Below the pieces are notes generated by a model. That model was not told the origin of the DNA and ran no database searches. It was given only the letters and a program-made list of their open reading frames with translations. Shown here piece after piece: positions 1-9,365 of a stretch of DNA of 64,000 nt; position 1 is the first letter of the stretch, and each line of letters begins with the position of its first letter. The DNA comes from Lotus japonicus (taxonomy: Eukaryota; Streptophyta; Magnoliopsida; Fabales; Fabaceae): the NCBI RefSeq assembly GCF_012489685.1, contig NC_080042.1, positions 25,372,150 to 25,436,149 on the forward strand. Reading direction: 5' to 3'. The translations under genes were made by a program, and so were the position numbers.

Positions 1-12
1 AAACGGCAAAAG

Positions 13-131
13 GGGATGCAACACGAGGACTTCCCAGGAGGTCACCCATCCTAGTACTACTCTCGCCCAAGCACACTTAACTGCGGAGTTCTGATGGGAT
101 CCGGTGCATTAGTGCTGGTATGATCGCATCC
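13..131 (-). rRNA. 5S rRNA gene, consensus type
   Basis: The reverse complement reads as plant 5S rRNA: it starts GGATGCGATCATACC, carries the A box, intermediate element and box C, and ends GTTGCATCCC. It is 119 nt long. The same unit reappears at 8893-9011, and this copy lies in the suspected duplicate contig end. Confidence 0.95.
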
Positions 132-251
132 GTAAAGTTATGCGGGTTAAAACATAATATGCGTTAAACTAAGAAATTAAAAAAAAAAATAATGAATTGC
201 GAAAAAACGGCAAACAAGCGTGCAATTACTTTATTTTTGTCTTCAACTTTG

Positions 252-3200
252 TTTTTTTTAGATAAGCCAAATATTGTATTCACACTTAGCACAAGGGGTG
301 CTAAACCCAAATACAAAAGAAGAGGAAAAGAACAACAAAAAACTAAAGCACTCTAGAAGACCAGCATACCAAACGCATGGACAACTAGAGCATACCAAGA
401 GCATGAAAACCAGGACAAACAAAACAACCCAACCTACACAAAACAACCCACAAAACTCATGCCCAACCCCAATAAAAACAAACCAATTACACAGAGCACA
501 CGCACGTCACCGGACTTGTCGACCACTCGAAAAGAGAGTAACAAAAATCCCTTCATATTAGCTCTATTCCACTGCCAAGATCTCCATTTGACCAATTCCA
601 AAGCAGAAGTCCAACAAACTGGTTCCCTTCTAAATATCAAACCATTCCTAATCCCCCAAATTGTCCAAACTGTGGCAAACCAAATAGACAAAATACCTAA
701 ATGCTGAAACTCATTCCACCCAAACTTAAACTGCAAAAAATGAGCTCGAATTGAATCAGGGAGCACCGTTTGAAACCCCAACCACTTGTAGCATTGATTC
801 CACAACCCCCAGGAGCAAGCACAAGACAGTAGAAGATGGTGGCCAGTTTCCATACCCCCCAAGCAAAACCTGCAAGCAGCTGCTTCTGCATTTAACAGAA
901 CCCTACGTCTCACCAAATTATCCATGCTTGGAATCCGATTATGGAGACACCTCCAAACAAAAGCTTGAACATTAGAAGGAGCAAAAGATTTCCACAGAAG
1001 CCCAAAAGCCAAATCTGAGCCACCCAGCAAAGGAGCCTGCACAAAAGCATAAGCAGAGCTAACTGAATAATTCCCATCTGGACTTGGTCGCCAAATCCAA
1101 CCATCCAAAGTGCCTTCTGAAAGAGGGACAGAATCAAGAACTTGTAAGAAAGACAAAAGCCAAGATTGCTCCCCGCTCGCCTAACGGACGCCGCCATGAC
1201 AGACACCAGTGCCATACACTCTGCTCCCACCTCCCACAGTCACGCACCATAGCTCGTTTTTGCTTAGACAAATTATAAAGCCTATAAAAAACATCCCTAA
1301 GTTGCCCTGATCCAGTCCAATCTTCAAGCCATAGTTGAGTACTATCACCCCCTCGCACTGATTTACTAACCCCTTCCTCAAACCAATTCAATAAGTCCGG
1401 GCAACAGGCATCCTTAACATCACGCCACCAAGCAGATTCTTTTACATACAACTCATCCTTGTACTTAGCTTTTAAAACACGACACCAGAGAGAATTTTGC
1501 TCTGTCCTCCATCTCCACAACCACTTACCAAGTAAAGCTCTGTTAAACAAAGTCAGGTCCTTCACACCCAAGCCACCCTCCTCCTTGGGGAGACAAATTT
1601 TCTCCCACTTTACCCAAGCAATGCGCTTATCTCCAGAACCCCCTCCCCACAGGAAATTGCGCATAATACTAACACACACCTTCACCACACCCTTTGGAAT
1701 TTTGAAAAAAGATAAAAAAAAACAGTGGTAAGGCAGAAAGCACACTTTTAATTAAACAAATGCGACCCCCAAAAGAAATCATCTTCTGCTTCCACTTTGA
1801 TAATCTGCCCCTCAATTTCTTAATTACTGGGTCCCAAGTCTTGACACAGTTAGCCCTTCCCCCAACTGGGATGCCCAAATACACAAAAGGAATAGCCATA
1901 ACTTTGCAGTTCAAAAAAGAAGCAAATTGTTGAACAACACCAGGGGAAGTAGCAATAGAAGCCAATTTACTTTTATGAAAATTCACCCTTGAGGCCAGAA
2001 ACCAATTCAAAGCACCGGAGGACACTTTTCAAAACCACCAAATTCTGAATAGAAGCCTCTCCCACAAAAACAGTATCATCAGCAAACTGTAGCAAAGAAA
2101 CCACCAAATCACCCTCCTTGCCCACTGCAATCCCCTTAAATTTCCCCAAACTCACAGCATTACTGAACAACCCCGTCAAACCTTCCGCCACAATCAAAAA
2201 CAGAAAAGGAGCCAAAGGATCACCCTGCCTAAGACCCTTCTCCATTTGGAACTCCCCAGTTGGGCTCCCATTGACCAAAACTGAAATAGATGCAGAACCA
2301 AGACACCCCATAATCCAGGCAATCCATTTAGCACAGAACCCCATTCGATTCATCATGTATTCCAAGAACCCCCAATCAACTGAATCATAAGCCTTTTCAA
2401 AGTCAACCTTGAAGATGATACTCGGTCGCCTCTTAACCTTAGCCTCATGCACAACTTCATTGATCACAACAACACTATCCAACATATTCCGGCCTCCAAT
2501 GAATGCAAACTGACGATCATCAATCACTTTCCCAATGACAGCTTTCAATCTAATTGCTAATAATTTGGAGATCACCTTATAAATACAACCAATTAAAGAG
2601 ATAGGTCTAAAGTCATTAAGCACCTGAGGGGATGACACCTTGGGGATCAAAACAATAAAAGAAGCATTGCAACCTCTAGGCCAGGCACCCCTACGCCAAA
2701 ACTCCTTCACCGCTCTAACCAAATCACCTTTCATAACATCCCAAAACTTCTGAATGAATTTAAAATTGAACCCATCAGGCCCCGGACTCTTGTTTCCCCC
2801 ACACTCCCACACAGCCGTTTTAATGTCAAGCTCATCAAAGGGAGCTACTAGAGCAAAATTATCACCAGCAGATAAAGACTTAAAACTGAACGCCATCAAG
2901 TTTTGGTCGTAAGCAAGCCACTGACTTGAATTTATTCACAAAAAAATCATGAACTGCACCCTTCACCTTATCAGGCTCTTCTTCCCAACACCCATCCACC
3001 ATTAAACCCACTACAGAATTCGCCCTCCTCTTCCAATTTATGGTAGCATGGAAGAAACCTGTATTCTGGTCTCCTTCAGAAATCCACTTTGACCTAGACT
3101 TCTGACAAAGTAAAGATTCATGACTCCTAAGGACAGCCCAAAACTCAGACAGTAACTGATTCCTCAAAGCCTCCTCCCCCTGAGACAACCCATCTTCCTC

Positions 3201-4129
3201 CTCCTTGACATCCAAGAAATTTAACTGCTGAACAATTTCCACCCTCTTGACTTTCAGATCCCCATAAACCTGCTTGTTCCAAGTCTTCAAGGCACCCTTA
3301 AGCCCTTTTAATTTTTCCTTAAGCACATAGGCGCCCCAACCATGTAAACGCATGTCAGCCCAAGACTTTGCCACCAGGGAAGGTAGCCTGTGATCCTCAA
3401 GCCAACAATTAAGCACTCGGAAGGGCTTTGGGCCCCAATCATGGAACGATTGCCGCAACAGCAAAGGGCAATGATCAGAGATATCCCGGTTTAGCACCAA
3501 TTGGGAGCAATTAGGCCAAACGTTGCCCCAATCATTAGAAATTAGGAACCTATCAATCCTACTTCTGGCTTGATTATTCGGCCTCCTCCAAGTGAACCTT
3601 CTGCCTGCTAAAGGGATATCCATTAAACTCCATGTCAGCAATAAACACGTTAAAACTCATCCATCTCCCTCCTTTGTGATGGCAACACACCTGCAATCCC
3701 CTTCCTTTCATCCTCATACCGAACAACATTAAAATCACCTGCAAGACACCAAGCAGAAATCTGACCAATTTGCACGCCACTCAACCAACGCAGACCAGAG
3801 AGCTCGCTTCCCCTCTAAGTCACAAGCAGAATAAATATTAACAATGACACAACGTTGTTGGTTAGACTTCCAAACACCAACAAGACCAAGAAACCCAGGC
3901 CCTTCCACACAGCTTCTAATGCAAACACTTGAGAATTCCAAACACACAGTAACCCACCGGCTCTATTCACTGACGGAACTGCCTTCCAGTCGAACTCGGA
4001 ATCACCCCACAACATACCACAAAGTCTACTATCAACATTCTGGACCTTGGTTTCCTGTACACATAGCACCTCAACCTGATTCTGGCAAACCACCTCACGA
4101 AAACTCTCCTCTTCTCCCCCACCCCCAAA
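252..4129 (-). mobile_element. L1-type LINE, 3' part, truncated by assembly gap
   Basis: The segment starts with a T8 run (poly-A tail on the minus strand) directly after the 5S spacer motif AACTTTG and continues as LINE ORF2 until it runs into the 100-N gap. It matches 9131-13009 throughout. The differences I can see are about nine one-base insertions or deletions, mostly in homopolymers (near 545, 1170, 1718, 1985, 2883, 3625, 3763, 3916 and 4102), and no clear substitutions. That pattern suggests unpolished long-read sequence from the same locus rather than an independent insertion. Confidence 0.85.
487..4129 (-). pseudogene. LINE ORF2 fragment (endonuclease / reverse transcriptase), multiply frameshifted copy
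   Basis: This is the same ORF2 as at 9366-13032, seen in pieces. The zinc-finger-like C-terminal region (C-x2-C...H-x4-C) lies in the lower third, the reverse transcriptase with FADD in the middle, and part of the endonuclease at the top. Each frame break coincides with a single-base difference from the second copy, which stays open at those places. The shared frameshift (run of four T at 3650-3660 on the minus strand) is present too, so that one is real. The other breaks are probably sequencing errors. The start codon falls in the gap. Confidence 0.8.
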
Positions 4130-4229
4130 NNNNNNNNNNNNNNNNNNNNNNNNNNNNNNNNNNNNNNNNNNNNNNNNNNNNNNNNNNNNNNNNNNNNNNN
4201 NNNNNNNNNNNNNNNNNNNNNNNNNNNNN
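4130..4229. other. Assembly gap (100 N)
   Basis: There are exactly 100 N, the usual placeholder for a gap of unknown size. LINE ORF2 is cut on the left and a 5S gene on the right, so the true length between them cannot be inferred. Confidence 1.
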
Positions 4230-4299
4230 TCTCGCCAAGCACACTTAACTGCGGAGTTCTGATGGGATCCGGTGCATTAGTGCTGGTATGATCGCATCC
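4230..4299 (-). rRNA. 5S rRNA gene, partial at gap
   Basis: Only the 5' ~70 nt remain; the 3' part is lost in the gap. One C is missing from the TTGGGCGAG stretch, as expected for error-prone sequence at a contig end. Confidence 0.85.
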
Positions 4300-4494
4300 G
4301 TAAAGTTATGCGGGTTAAAACATAATATGCGTTAGACTAAGAAATTAAAAAAAAATAAGGAATTGCGAAAAAACGGCAAACAAGCGTGCAATTACTTTAT
4401 TTTTGTCTTCAACTTTGTAGTTCACTTCGTATTCATCCGAGGCTTCTAAGAAATTAAAAAAAAAAATAAGGAATTGCGAAAAAAACGGCAAAAG

Positions 4495-4612
4495 GGGATG
4501 CAACACGAGGACTTCCCAGGAGGTCACCCATCCTAGTACTACTCTCGCCCAAGCAAACTTAACTGCGGAGTTCTGATGGGATCGGTGCATTAGTGCTGGT
4601 ATGATCGCATCC
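4495..4612 (-). rRNA. 5S rRNA gene, HOR class a
   Basis: It is 118 nt because one base of GGATCC is missing. It carries the CAAACTT variant in place of CACACTT. The upstream spacer reads GTAATGTT instead of GTAAAGTT. Confidence 0.93.
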
Positions 4613-4791
4613 GTAATGTTATGCGGGTTAAAACATAATATGCGTTAAACTAAGAAATTAAAAAAAAATAAGGAATTGCGAAAAAACGGCAAACAAGTGT
4701 GCAATTACTTTATTTTTGTCTTCAACTTTGAAGTTCACTTCGTATTCATCCGAGGCTTCTAAGAAATTAAAAAAAAAAATAAGGAATTGCG

Positions 4792-4806
4792 AAAAAACGG
4801 CAAAAG
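4792..4806 (-). terminator. Pol III terminator downstream of the 5S gene at 4807 (representative)
   Basis: On the minus strand the RNA 3' end is followed by T4, GCCG and T6. Runs of four or more T are the RNA polymerase III stop signal. The same layout follows nearly every unit in the window. Confidence 0.8.
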
Positions 4807-4925
4807 GGGATGCAACACGAGGACTTCCCAAGAGGTCACCCATCCTAGTACTACTCTCGCCCAAGCACACTTAACTGCGGAGTTCTGATGGGATCCGGTG
4901 CATTAGTGCTGGTATGATCGCATCC
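4807..4925 (-). rRNA. 5S rRNA gene, HOR class b
   Basis: Full 119 nt. It carries the CCCAAGAGG variant (plus-strand reading) near the 3' end. Confidence 0.96.
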
Positions 4926-4955
4926 GTAAAGTTATGCGGGTTAAAACATAATATG
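4926..4955 (-). promoter_or_regulatory. 5S upstream promoter (representative)
   Basis: Counting from the 5S start at 4925, the minus strand shows C at -1, GC at -12/-11 and TATTAT starting at -28. These match the three upstream elements known to set initiation of plant 5S genes. They are kept in almost all long units; several copies change the -1 base to T (for example upstream of 15495, 16440, 17828 and 19085). Confidence 0.8.
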
Positions 4956-5120
4956 CGTTAAACTAAGAAATTAAAAAAAAATAAGGAATTGCGAAAAAAC
5001 GGCAAACAAGCGTGCAATTACTTTATTTTTGTCTTCTACTTTGTAGTTCACTTCGTATTCATCCGAGGCTTCTAAGAAATTAAAAAAAAAAAATAAGGAA
5101 TTGCGAAAAAACGGCAAAAG

Positions 5121-5239
5121 GGGATGTAACACGAGGACTTCCCAGGAGGTCACCCATCCTAGTACTACTCTAGCCCAAGCACACTTCACTGCGGAGTTCT
5201 GATGGGATCCGGTGCATTAGTGCTGGTATGATCGCATCC
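5121..5239 (-). rRNA. 5S rRNA gene, HOR class c
   Basis: Full length. Variants on the plus strand are GATGTAACACG, CTCTAGCCC and CACTTCACTG. The CTAGCCC change lies at the end of the internal A box. Confidence 0.94.
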
Positions 5240-5434
5240 GTAAAGTTATGCGGGTTAAAACATAATATGCGTTAAACTAAGAAATTAAAAAAAAATAAGG
5301 AATTGCGAAAAAAACGGCAAACAAGCGTGCAATTACTTTATTTTTGTCTTCAACTTTGTAGTTCACTTCGTATTCATCCGAGGCTTCTAAGGAATTAAAA
5401 AAAAAAATAAGGAATTGCGAAAAAACGGCAAAAG

Positions 5435-5553
5435 GGGATGCAACACGAGGACTTCCAAGGAGGTCACCCATCCTAGTACTACTCTCGCCCAAGCACACTT
5501 AACTGCGGAGTTCTGATGGGATCCGGTGCATTAGTGCTGGTATGATCGCATCC
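5435..5553 (-). rRNA. 5S rRNA gene, HOR class d
   Basis: Full length, with CTTCCAAGGAGG in place of CTTCCCAGGAGG. Confidence 0.96.
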
Positions 5554-5748
5554 GTAAAGTTATGCGGGTTAAAACATAATATGCGTTAAACTAAGAAATT
5601 AAAAAAAAAATAAGGAATTGCGAAAAAACGGCAAACAAGCGTGCAATTACTTTATTTTTGTCTTCAACTTTGTAGTTCACTTCGTATTCATCCGAGGCTT
5701 CTAAGAAATTAAAAAAAAAAATAAGGAATTGCGAAAAAACGGCAAAAG

Positions 5749-5867
5749 GGGATGCAACACGAGGACTTCCCAGGAGGTCACCCATCCTAGTACTACTCTC
5801 GCCCAAGCAAACTTAACTGCGGAGTTCTGATGGGATCCGGTGCATTAGTGCTGGTATGATCGCATCC
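5749..5867 (-). rRNA. 5S rRNA gene, HOR class a
   Basis: Full length, with the CAAACTT variant. It begins the second copy of the four-unit block. Confidence 0.96.
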
Positions 5868-6061
5868 GTAAAGTTATGCGGGTTAAAACATAATATGCGT
5901 TAAACTAAGAAATTAAAAAAAAAATAAGGAATTGCGAAAAAACGGCAAACAAGTGTGCAATTACTTTATTTTTGTCTTCAACTTTGAAGTTCACTTCGTA
6001 TTCATCCGAGGCTTCTAAGAAATTAAAAAAAAAATAAGGAATTGCGAAAAAACGGCAAAAG

Positions 6062-6180
6062 GGGATGCAACACGAGGACTTCCCAAGAGGTCACCCATCC
6101 TAGTACTACTCTCGCCCAAGCACACTTAACTGCGGAGTTCTGATGGGATCCGGTGCAGTAGTGCTGGTATGATCGCATCC
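6062..6180 (-). rRNA. 5S rRNA gene, HOR class b
   Basis: Full length, with CCCAAGAGG plus a private GTGCAGTAG change near the 5' end. Confidence 0.96.
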
Positions 6181-6376
6181 GTAAAGTTATGCGGGTTAAA
6201 ACATAATATGCGTTAAACTAAGAAATTAAAAAAAAATAAGGAATTGCGAAAAAAACGGCAAACAAGCGTGCAATTACTTTATTTTTGTCTTCTACTTTGT
6301 AGTTCACTTCGTATTCATCCGAGGCTTCTAAGAAATTAAAAAAAAAAATAAGGAATTGCGAAAAAAACGGCAAAAG

Positions 6377-6495
6377 GGGATGTAACACGAGGACTTCCCA
6401 GGAGGTCACCCATCCTAGTACTACTCTAGCCCAAGCACACTTCACTGCGGAGTTCTGATGGGATCCGGTGCATTAGTGCTGGTATGATCGCATCC
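6377..6495 (-). rRNA. 5S rRNA gene, HOR class c
   Basis: Full length, with the same three variants as the copy at 5121. Confidence 0.94.
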
Positions 6496-6689
6496 GTAAA
6501 GTTATGCGGGTTAAAACATAATATGCGTTAAACTAAGAAATTAAAAAAAAATAAGGAATTGCGAAAAAACGGCAAACAAGCGTGCAATTACTTTATTTTT
6601 GTCTTCAACTTTGTAGTTCACTTCGTATTCATCCGAGGCTTCTAAGGAATTAAAAAAAAAAATAAGGAATTGCGAAAAAACGGCAAAAG

Positions 6690-6808
6690 GGGATGCAACA
6701 CGAGGACTTCCAAGGAGGTCACCCATCCTAGTACTACTCTCGCCCAAGCACACTTAACTGCGGAGTTCTGATGGGATCCGGTGCATTAGTGCTGGTATGA
6801 TCGCATCC
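6690..6808 (-). rRNA. 5S rRNA gene, HOR class d
   Basis: Full length, with CTTCCAAGG as at 5435. Confidence 0.96.
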
Positions 6809-7004
6809 GTAAAGTTATGCGGGTTAAAACATAATATGCGTTAAACTAAGAAATTAAAAAAAAAATAAGGAATTGCGAAAAAACGGCAAACAAGCGTGCA
6901 ATTACTTTATTTTTGTCTTCAACTTTGTAGTTCACTTCGTATTCATCCGAGGCTTCTAAGAAATTAAAAAAAAAAATAAGGAATTGCGAAAAAAACGGCA
7001 AAAG

Positions 7005-7123
7005 GGGATGCAACACGAGGACTTCCCAGGAGGTCACCCATCCTAGTACTACTCTCGCCCAAGCAAACTTAACTGCGGAGTTCTGATGGGATCCGGTGCA
7101 TTAGTGCTGGTATGATCGCATCC
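7005..7123 (-). rRNA. 5S rRNA gene, HOR class a
   Basis: Full length, CAAACTT variant. The spacer poly-A run upstream is broken as AAAAAATAAAATAAGG from here on in several units. Confidence 0.96.
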
Positions 7124-7319
7124 GTAAAGTTATGCGGGTTAAAACATAATATGCGTTAAACTAAGAAATTAAAAAAATAAAATAAGGAATTGCGAAAAAA
7201 CGGCAAACAAGCGTGCAATTACTTTATTTTTGTCTTCAACTTTGAAGTTCACTTCGTATTCATCCGAGGCTTCTAAGAAATTAAAAAAAAAATAAGGAAT
7301 TGCGAAAAAACGGCAAAAG

Positions 7320-7438
7320 GGGATGCAACACGAGGACTTCCCAAGAGGTCACCCATCCTAGTACTACTCTAGCCCAAGCACACTTAACTGCGGAGTTCTG
7401 ATGGGATCCGGTGCATTAGTGCTGGTATGATCGCATCC
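7320..7438 (-). rRNA. 5S rRNA gene, class b/c mosaic
   Basis: Full length. It combines CCCAAGAGG (class b) with CTCTAGCCC (class c), suggesting exchange between units. Confidence 0.94.
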
Positions 7439-7634
7439 GTAAAGTTATGCGGGTTAAAACATAATATGCGTTAAACTAAGAAATTAAAAAAATAAAATAA
7501 GGAATTGCGAAAAAACGGCAAACAAGCGTGCAATTACTTTATTTTTGTCTTCAACTTTGTAGTTCACTTCGTATTCATCCGAGGCTTCTAAGGAATTAAA
7601 AAAAAAATAAGGAATTGCGAAAAAACGGCAAAAG

Positions 7635-7753
7635 GGGATGCTACACGAGGACTTCCAAGGAGGTCACCCATCCTAGTACTACTCTCGCCCAAGCAAACTT
7701 AACTGCGGAGTTCTGATGGGATCCGGTGCATTAGTGCTGGTATGATCGCATCC
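7635..7753 (-). rRNA. 5S rRNA gene, class d variant
   Basis: Full length, with GATGCTACACG, CTTCCAAGG and CAAACTT. Confidence 0.95.
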
Positions 7754-7949
7754 GTAAAGTTATGCGGGTTAAAACATAATATGCGTTAAACTAAGAAATT
7801 AAAAAAATAAAATAAGGAATTGCGAAAAAACGGCAAACAAGCGTGCAATTACTTTATTTTTGTCTTCAACTTTGTAGTTCACTTCGTATTCATCCGAGGC
7901 TTCTAAGGAATTAAAAAAAAAATAAGGAATTGCGAAAAAACGGCAAAAG

Positions 7950-8068
7950 GGGATGCAACACGAGGACTTCCAAGGAGGTCACCCATCCTAGTACTACTCT
8001 CGCCCAAGCACACTTAACTGCGTAGTTCTGATGGGATCCGGTGCATTAGTGCTGGTATGATCACATCC
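7950..8068 (-). rRNA. 5S rRNA gene, class d variant
   Basis: Full length, with CTTCCAAGG, CTGCGTAG and GATCACATCC. The last is a change close to the 5' end. Confidence 0.95.
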
Positions 8069-8263
8069 GTAAAGTTATGCGGGTTAAAACATAATATGCG
8101 TTAAACTAAGAAATTAAAAAAAAAATAAGGAATTGCGAAAAAACGGCAAACAAGCGTGCAATTACTTTATTTTTGTCTTCAACTTTGTAGTTCACTTCGT
8201 ATTCATCCGAGGCTTCTAAGAAATTAAAAAAAAAAATAAGGAATTGCGAAAAAACGGCAAAAG

Positions 8264-8382
8264 GGGATGCAACACGAGGACTTCCCAGGAGGTCACCCAT
8301 CCTAGTACTACTCTCGCCCAAGCAAACTTAACTGCGGAGTTCTGATGGGATCCGGTGCATTAGTGCTGGTATGATCGCATCC
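8264..8382 (-). rRNA. 5S rRNA gene, class a
   Basis: Full length, CAAACTT variant. Confidence 0.96.
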
Positions 8383-8579
8383 GTAAAGTTATGCGGGTTA
8401 AAACATAATATGCGTTAAACTAAGAAATTAAAAAAATAAAATAAGGAATTGCGAAAAAACGGCAAACAAGCGTGCAATTACTTTATTTTTGTCTTCAACT
8501 TTGTAGTTCACTTCGTATTCATCCGAGGCTTCTAAGGAATTAAAAAAAAAAATAAGGAATTGCGAAAAAACGGCAAAAG

Positions 8580-8698
8580 GGGATGCAACACGAGGACTTC
8601 CAAGGAGGTCACCCATCCTAGTACTACTCTCGCCCAAGCACACTTAACTGCGTAGTTCTGATGGGATCCGGTGCATTAGTGCTGGTATGATCGCATCC
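8580..8698 (-). rRNA. 5S rRNA gene, class d variant
   Basis: Full length, with CTTCCAAGG and CTGCGTAG. Confidence 0.95.
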
Positions 8699-8892
8699 GT
8701 AAAGTTATGCGGGTTAAAACATAATATGCGTTAAACTAAGAAATTAAAAAAAAAATAAGGAATTGCGAAAAAACGGCAAACAAGCGTGCAATTACTTTAT
8801 TTTTGTCTTCAACTTTGAAGTTCACTTCGTATTCATCCGAGGCTTCTAAGAAATTAAAAAAAAAATAAGGAATTGCGAAAAAACGGCAAAAG

Positions 8893-9011
8893 GGGATGCA
8901 ACACGAGGACTTCCCAGGAGGTCACCCATCCTAGTACTACTCTCGCCCAAGCACACTTAACTGCGGAGTTCTGATGGGATCCGGTGCATTAGTGCTGGTA
9001 TGATCGCATCC
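8893..9011 (-). rRNA. 5S rRNA gene, consensus type
   Basis: Full length with no class-specific variants. Last unit before the LINE. Confidence 0.97.
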
Positions 9012-9123
9012 GTAAAGTTATGCGGGTTAAAACATAATATGCGTTAAACTAAGAAATTAAAAAAAAAATAATGAATTGCGAAAAAACGGCAAACAAGCGT
9101 GCAATTACTTTATTTTTGTCTTC

Positions 9124-9130
9124 AACTTTG
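9124..9130. repeat. LINE target-site duplication, 3' side
   Basis: AACTTTG here and at 14979-14985 flanks the LINE. The uninterrupted spacer reads CAACTTTGTAGTTCAC, so the insertion point is exact. Confidence 0.85.
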
Positions 9131-9365
9131 TTTTTTTTAGATAAGCCAAATATTGTATTCACACTTAGCACAAGGGGTGCTAAACCCAAATACAAAAGAA
9201 GAGGAAAAGAACAACAAAAAACTAAAGCACTCTAGAAGACCAGCATACCAAACGCATGGACAACTAGAGCATACCAAGAGCATGAAAACCAGGACAAACA
9301 AAACAACCCAACCTACACAAAACAACCCACAAAACTCATGCCCAACCCCAATAAAAACAAACCAA
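9131..9365 (-). other. LINE 3' untranslated region and A tail
   Basis: This ~235-nt stretch between the ORF2 stop (TAA at 9366-9368) and the target duplication is A-rich on the plus strand, with no ORF of note. The tail has eight A. Confidence 0.75.

Larger units (their letters stand above)
4230..9123 (-). repeat. 5S rDNA tandem array, long (~314 bp) units, block A
   Basis: Head-to-tail units start at 4495, 4807, 5121, 5435, 5749, 6062, 6377, 6690, 7005, 7320, 7635, 7950, 8264, 8580 and 8893, a spacing of 312-316 bp. Each has a ~119-bp gene and a ~195-bp spacer. The spacer contains the motif group CTAAGAAATTA, a poly-A run, GGAATTGCG and ACGGCAAA twice, about 106 bp apart. Between the two copies lies a 70-bp segment with TGTCTTCAACTTTG and TTCACTTCGTATTCATCC. 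The array is very homogeneous and no protein gene is present. Short minus-strand ORFs of 60-73 codons recur in every unit but are by-products of the repeat. Confidence 0.95.
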
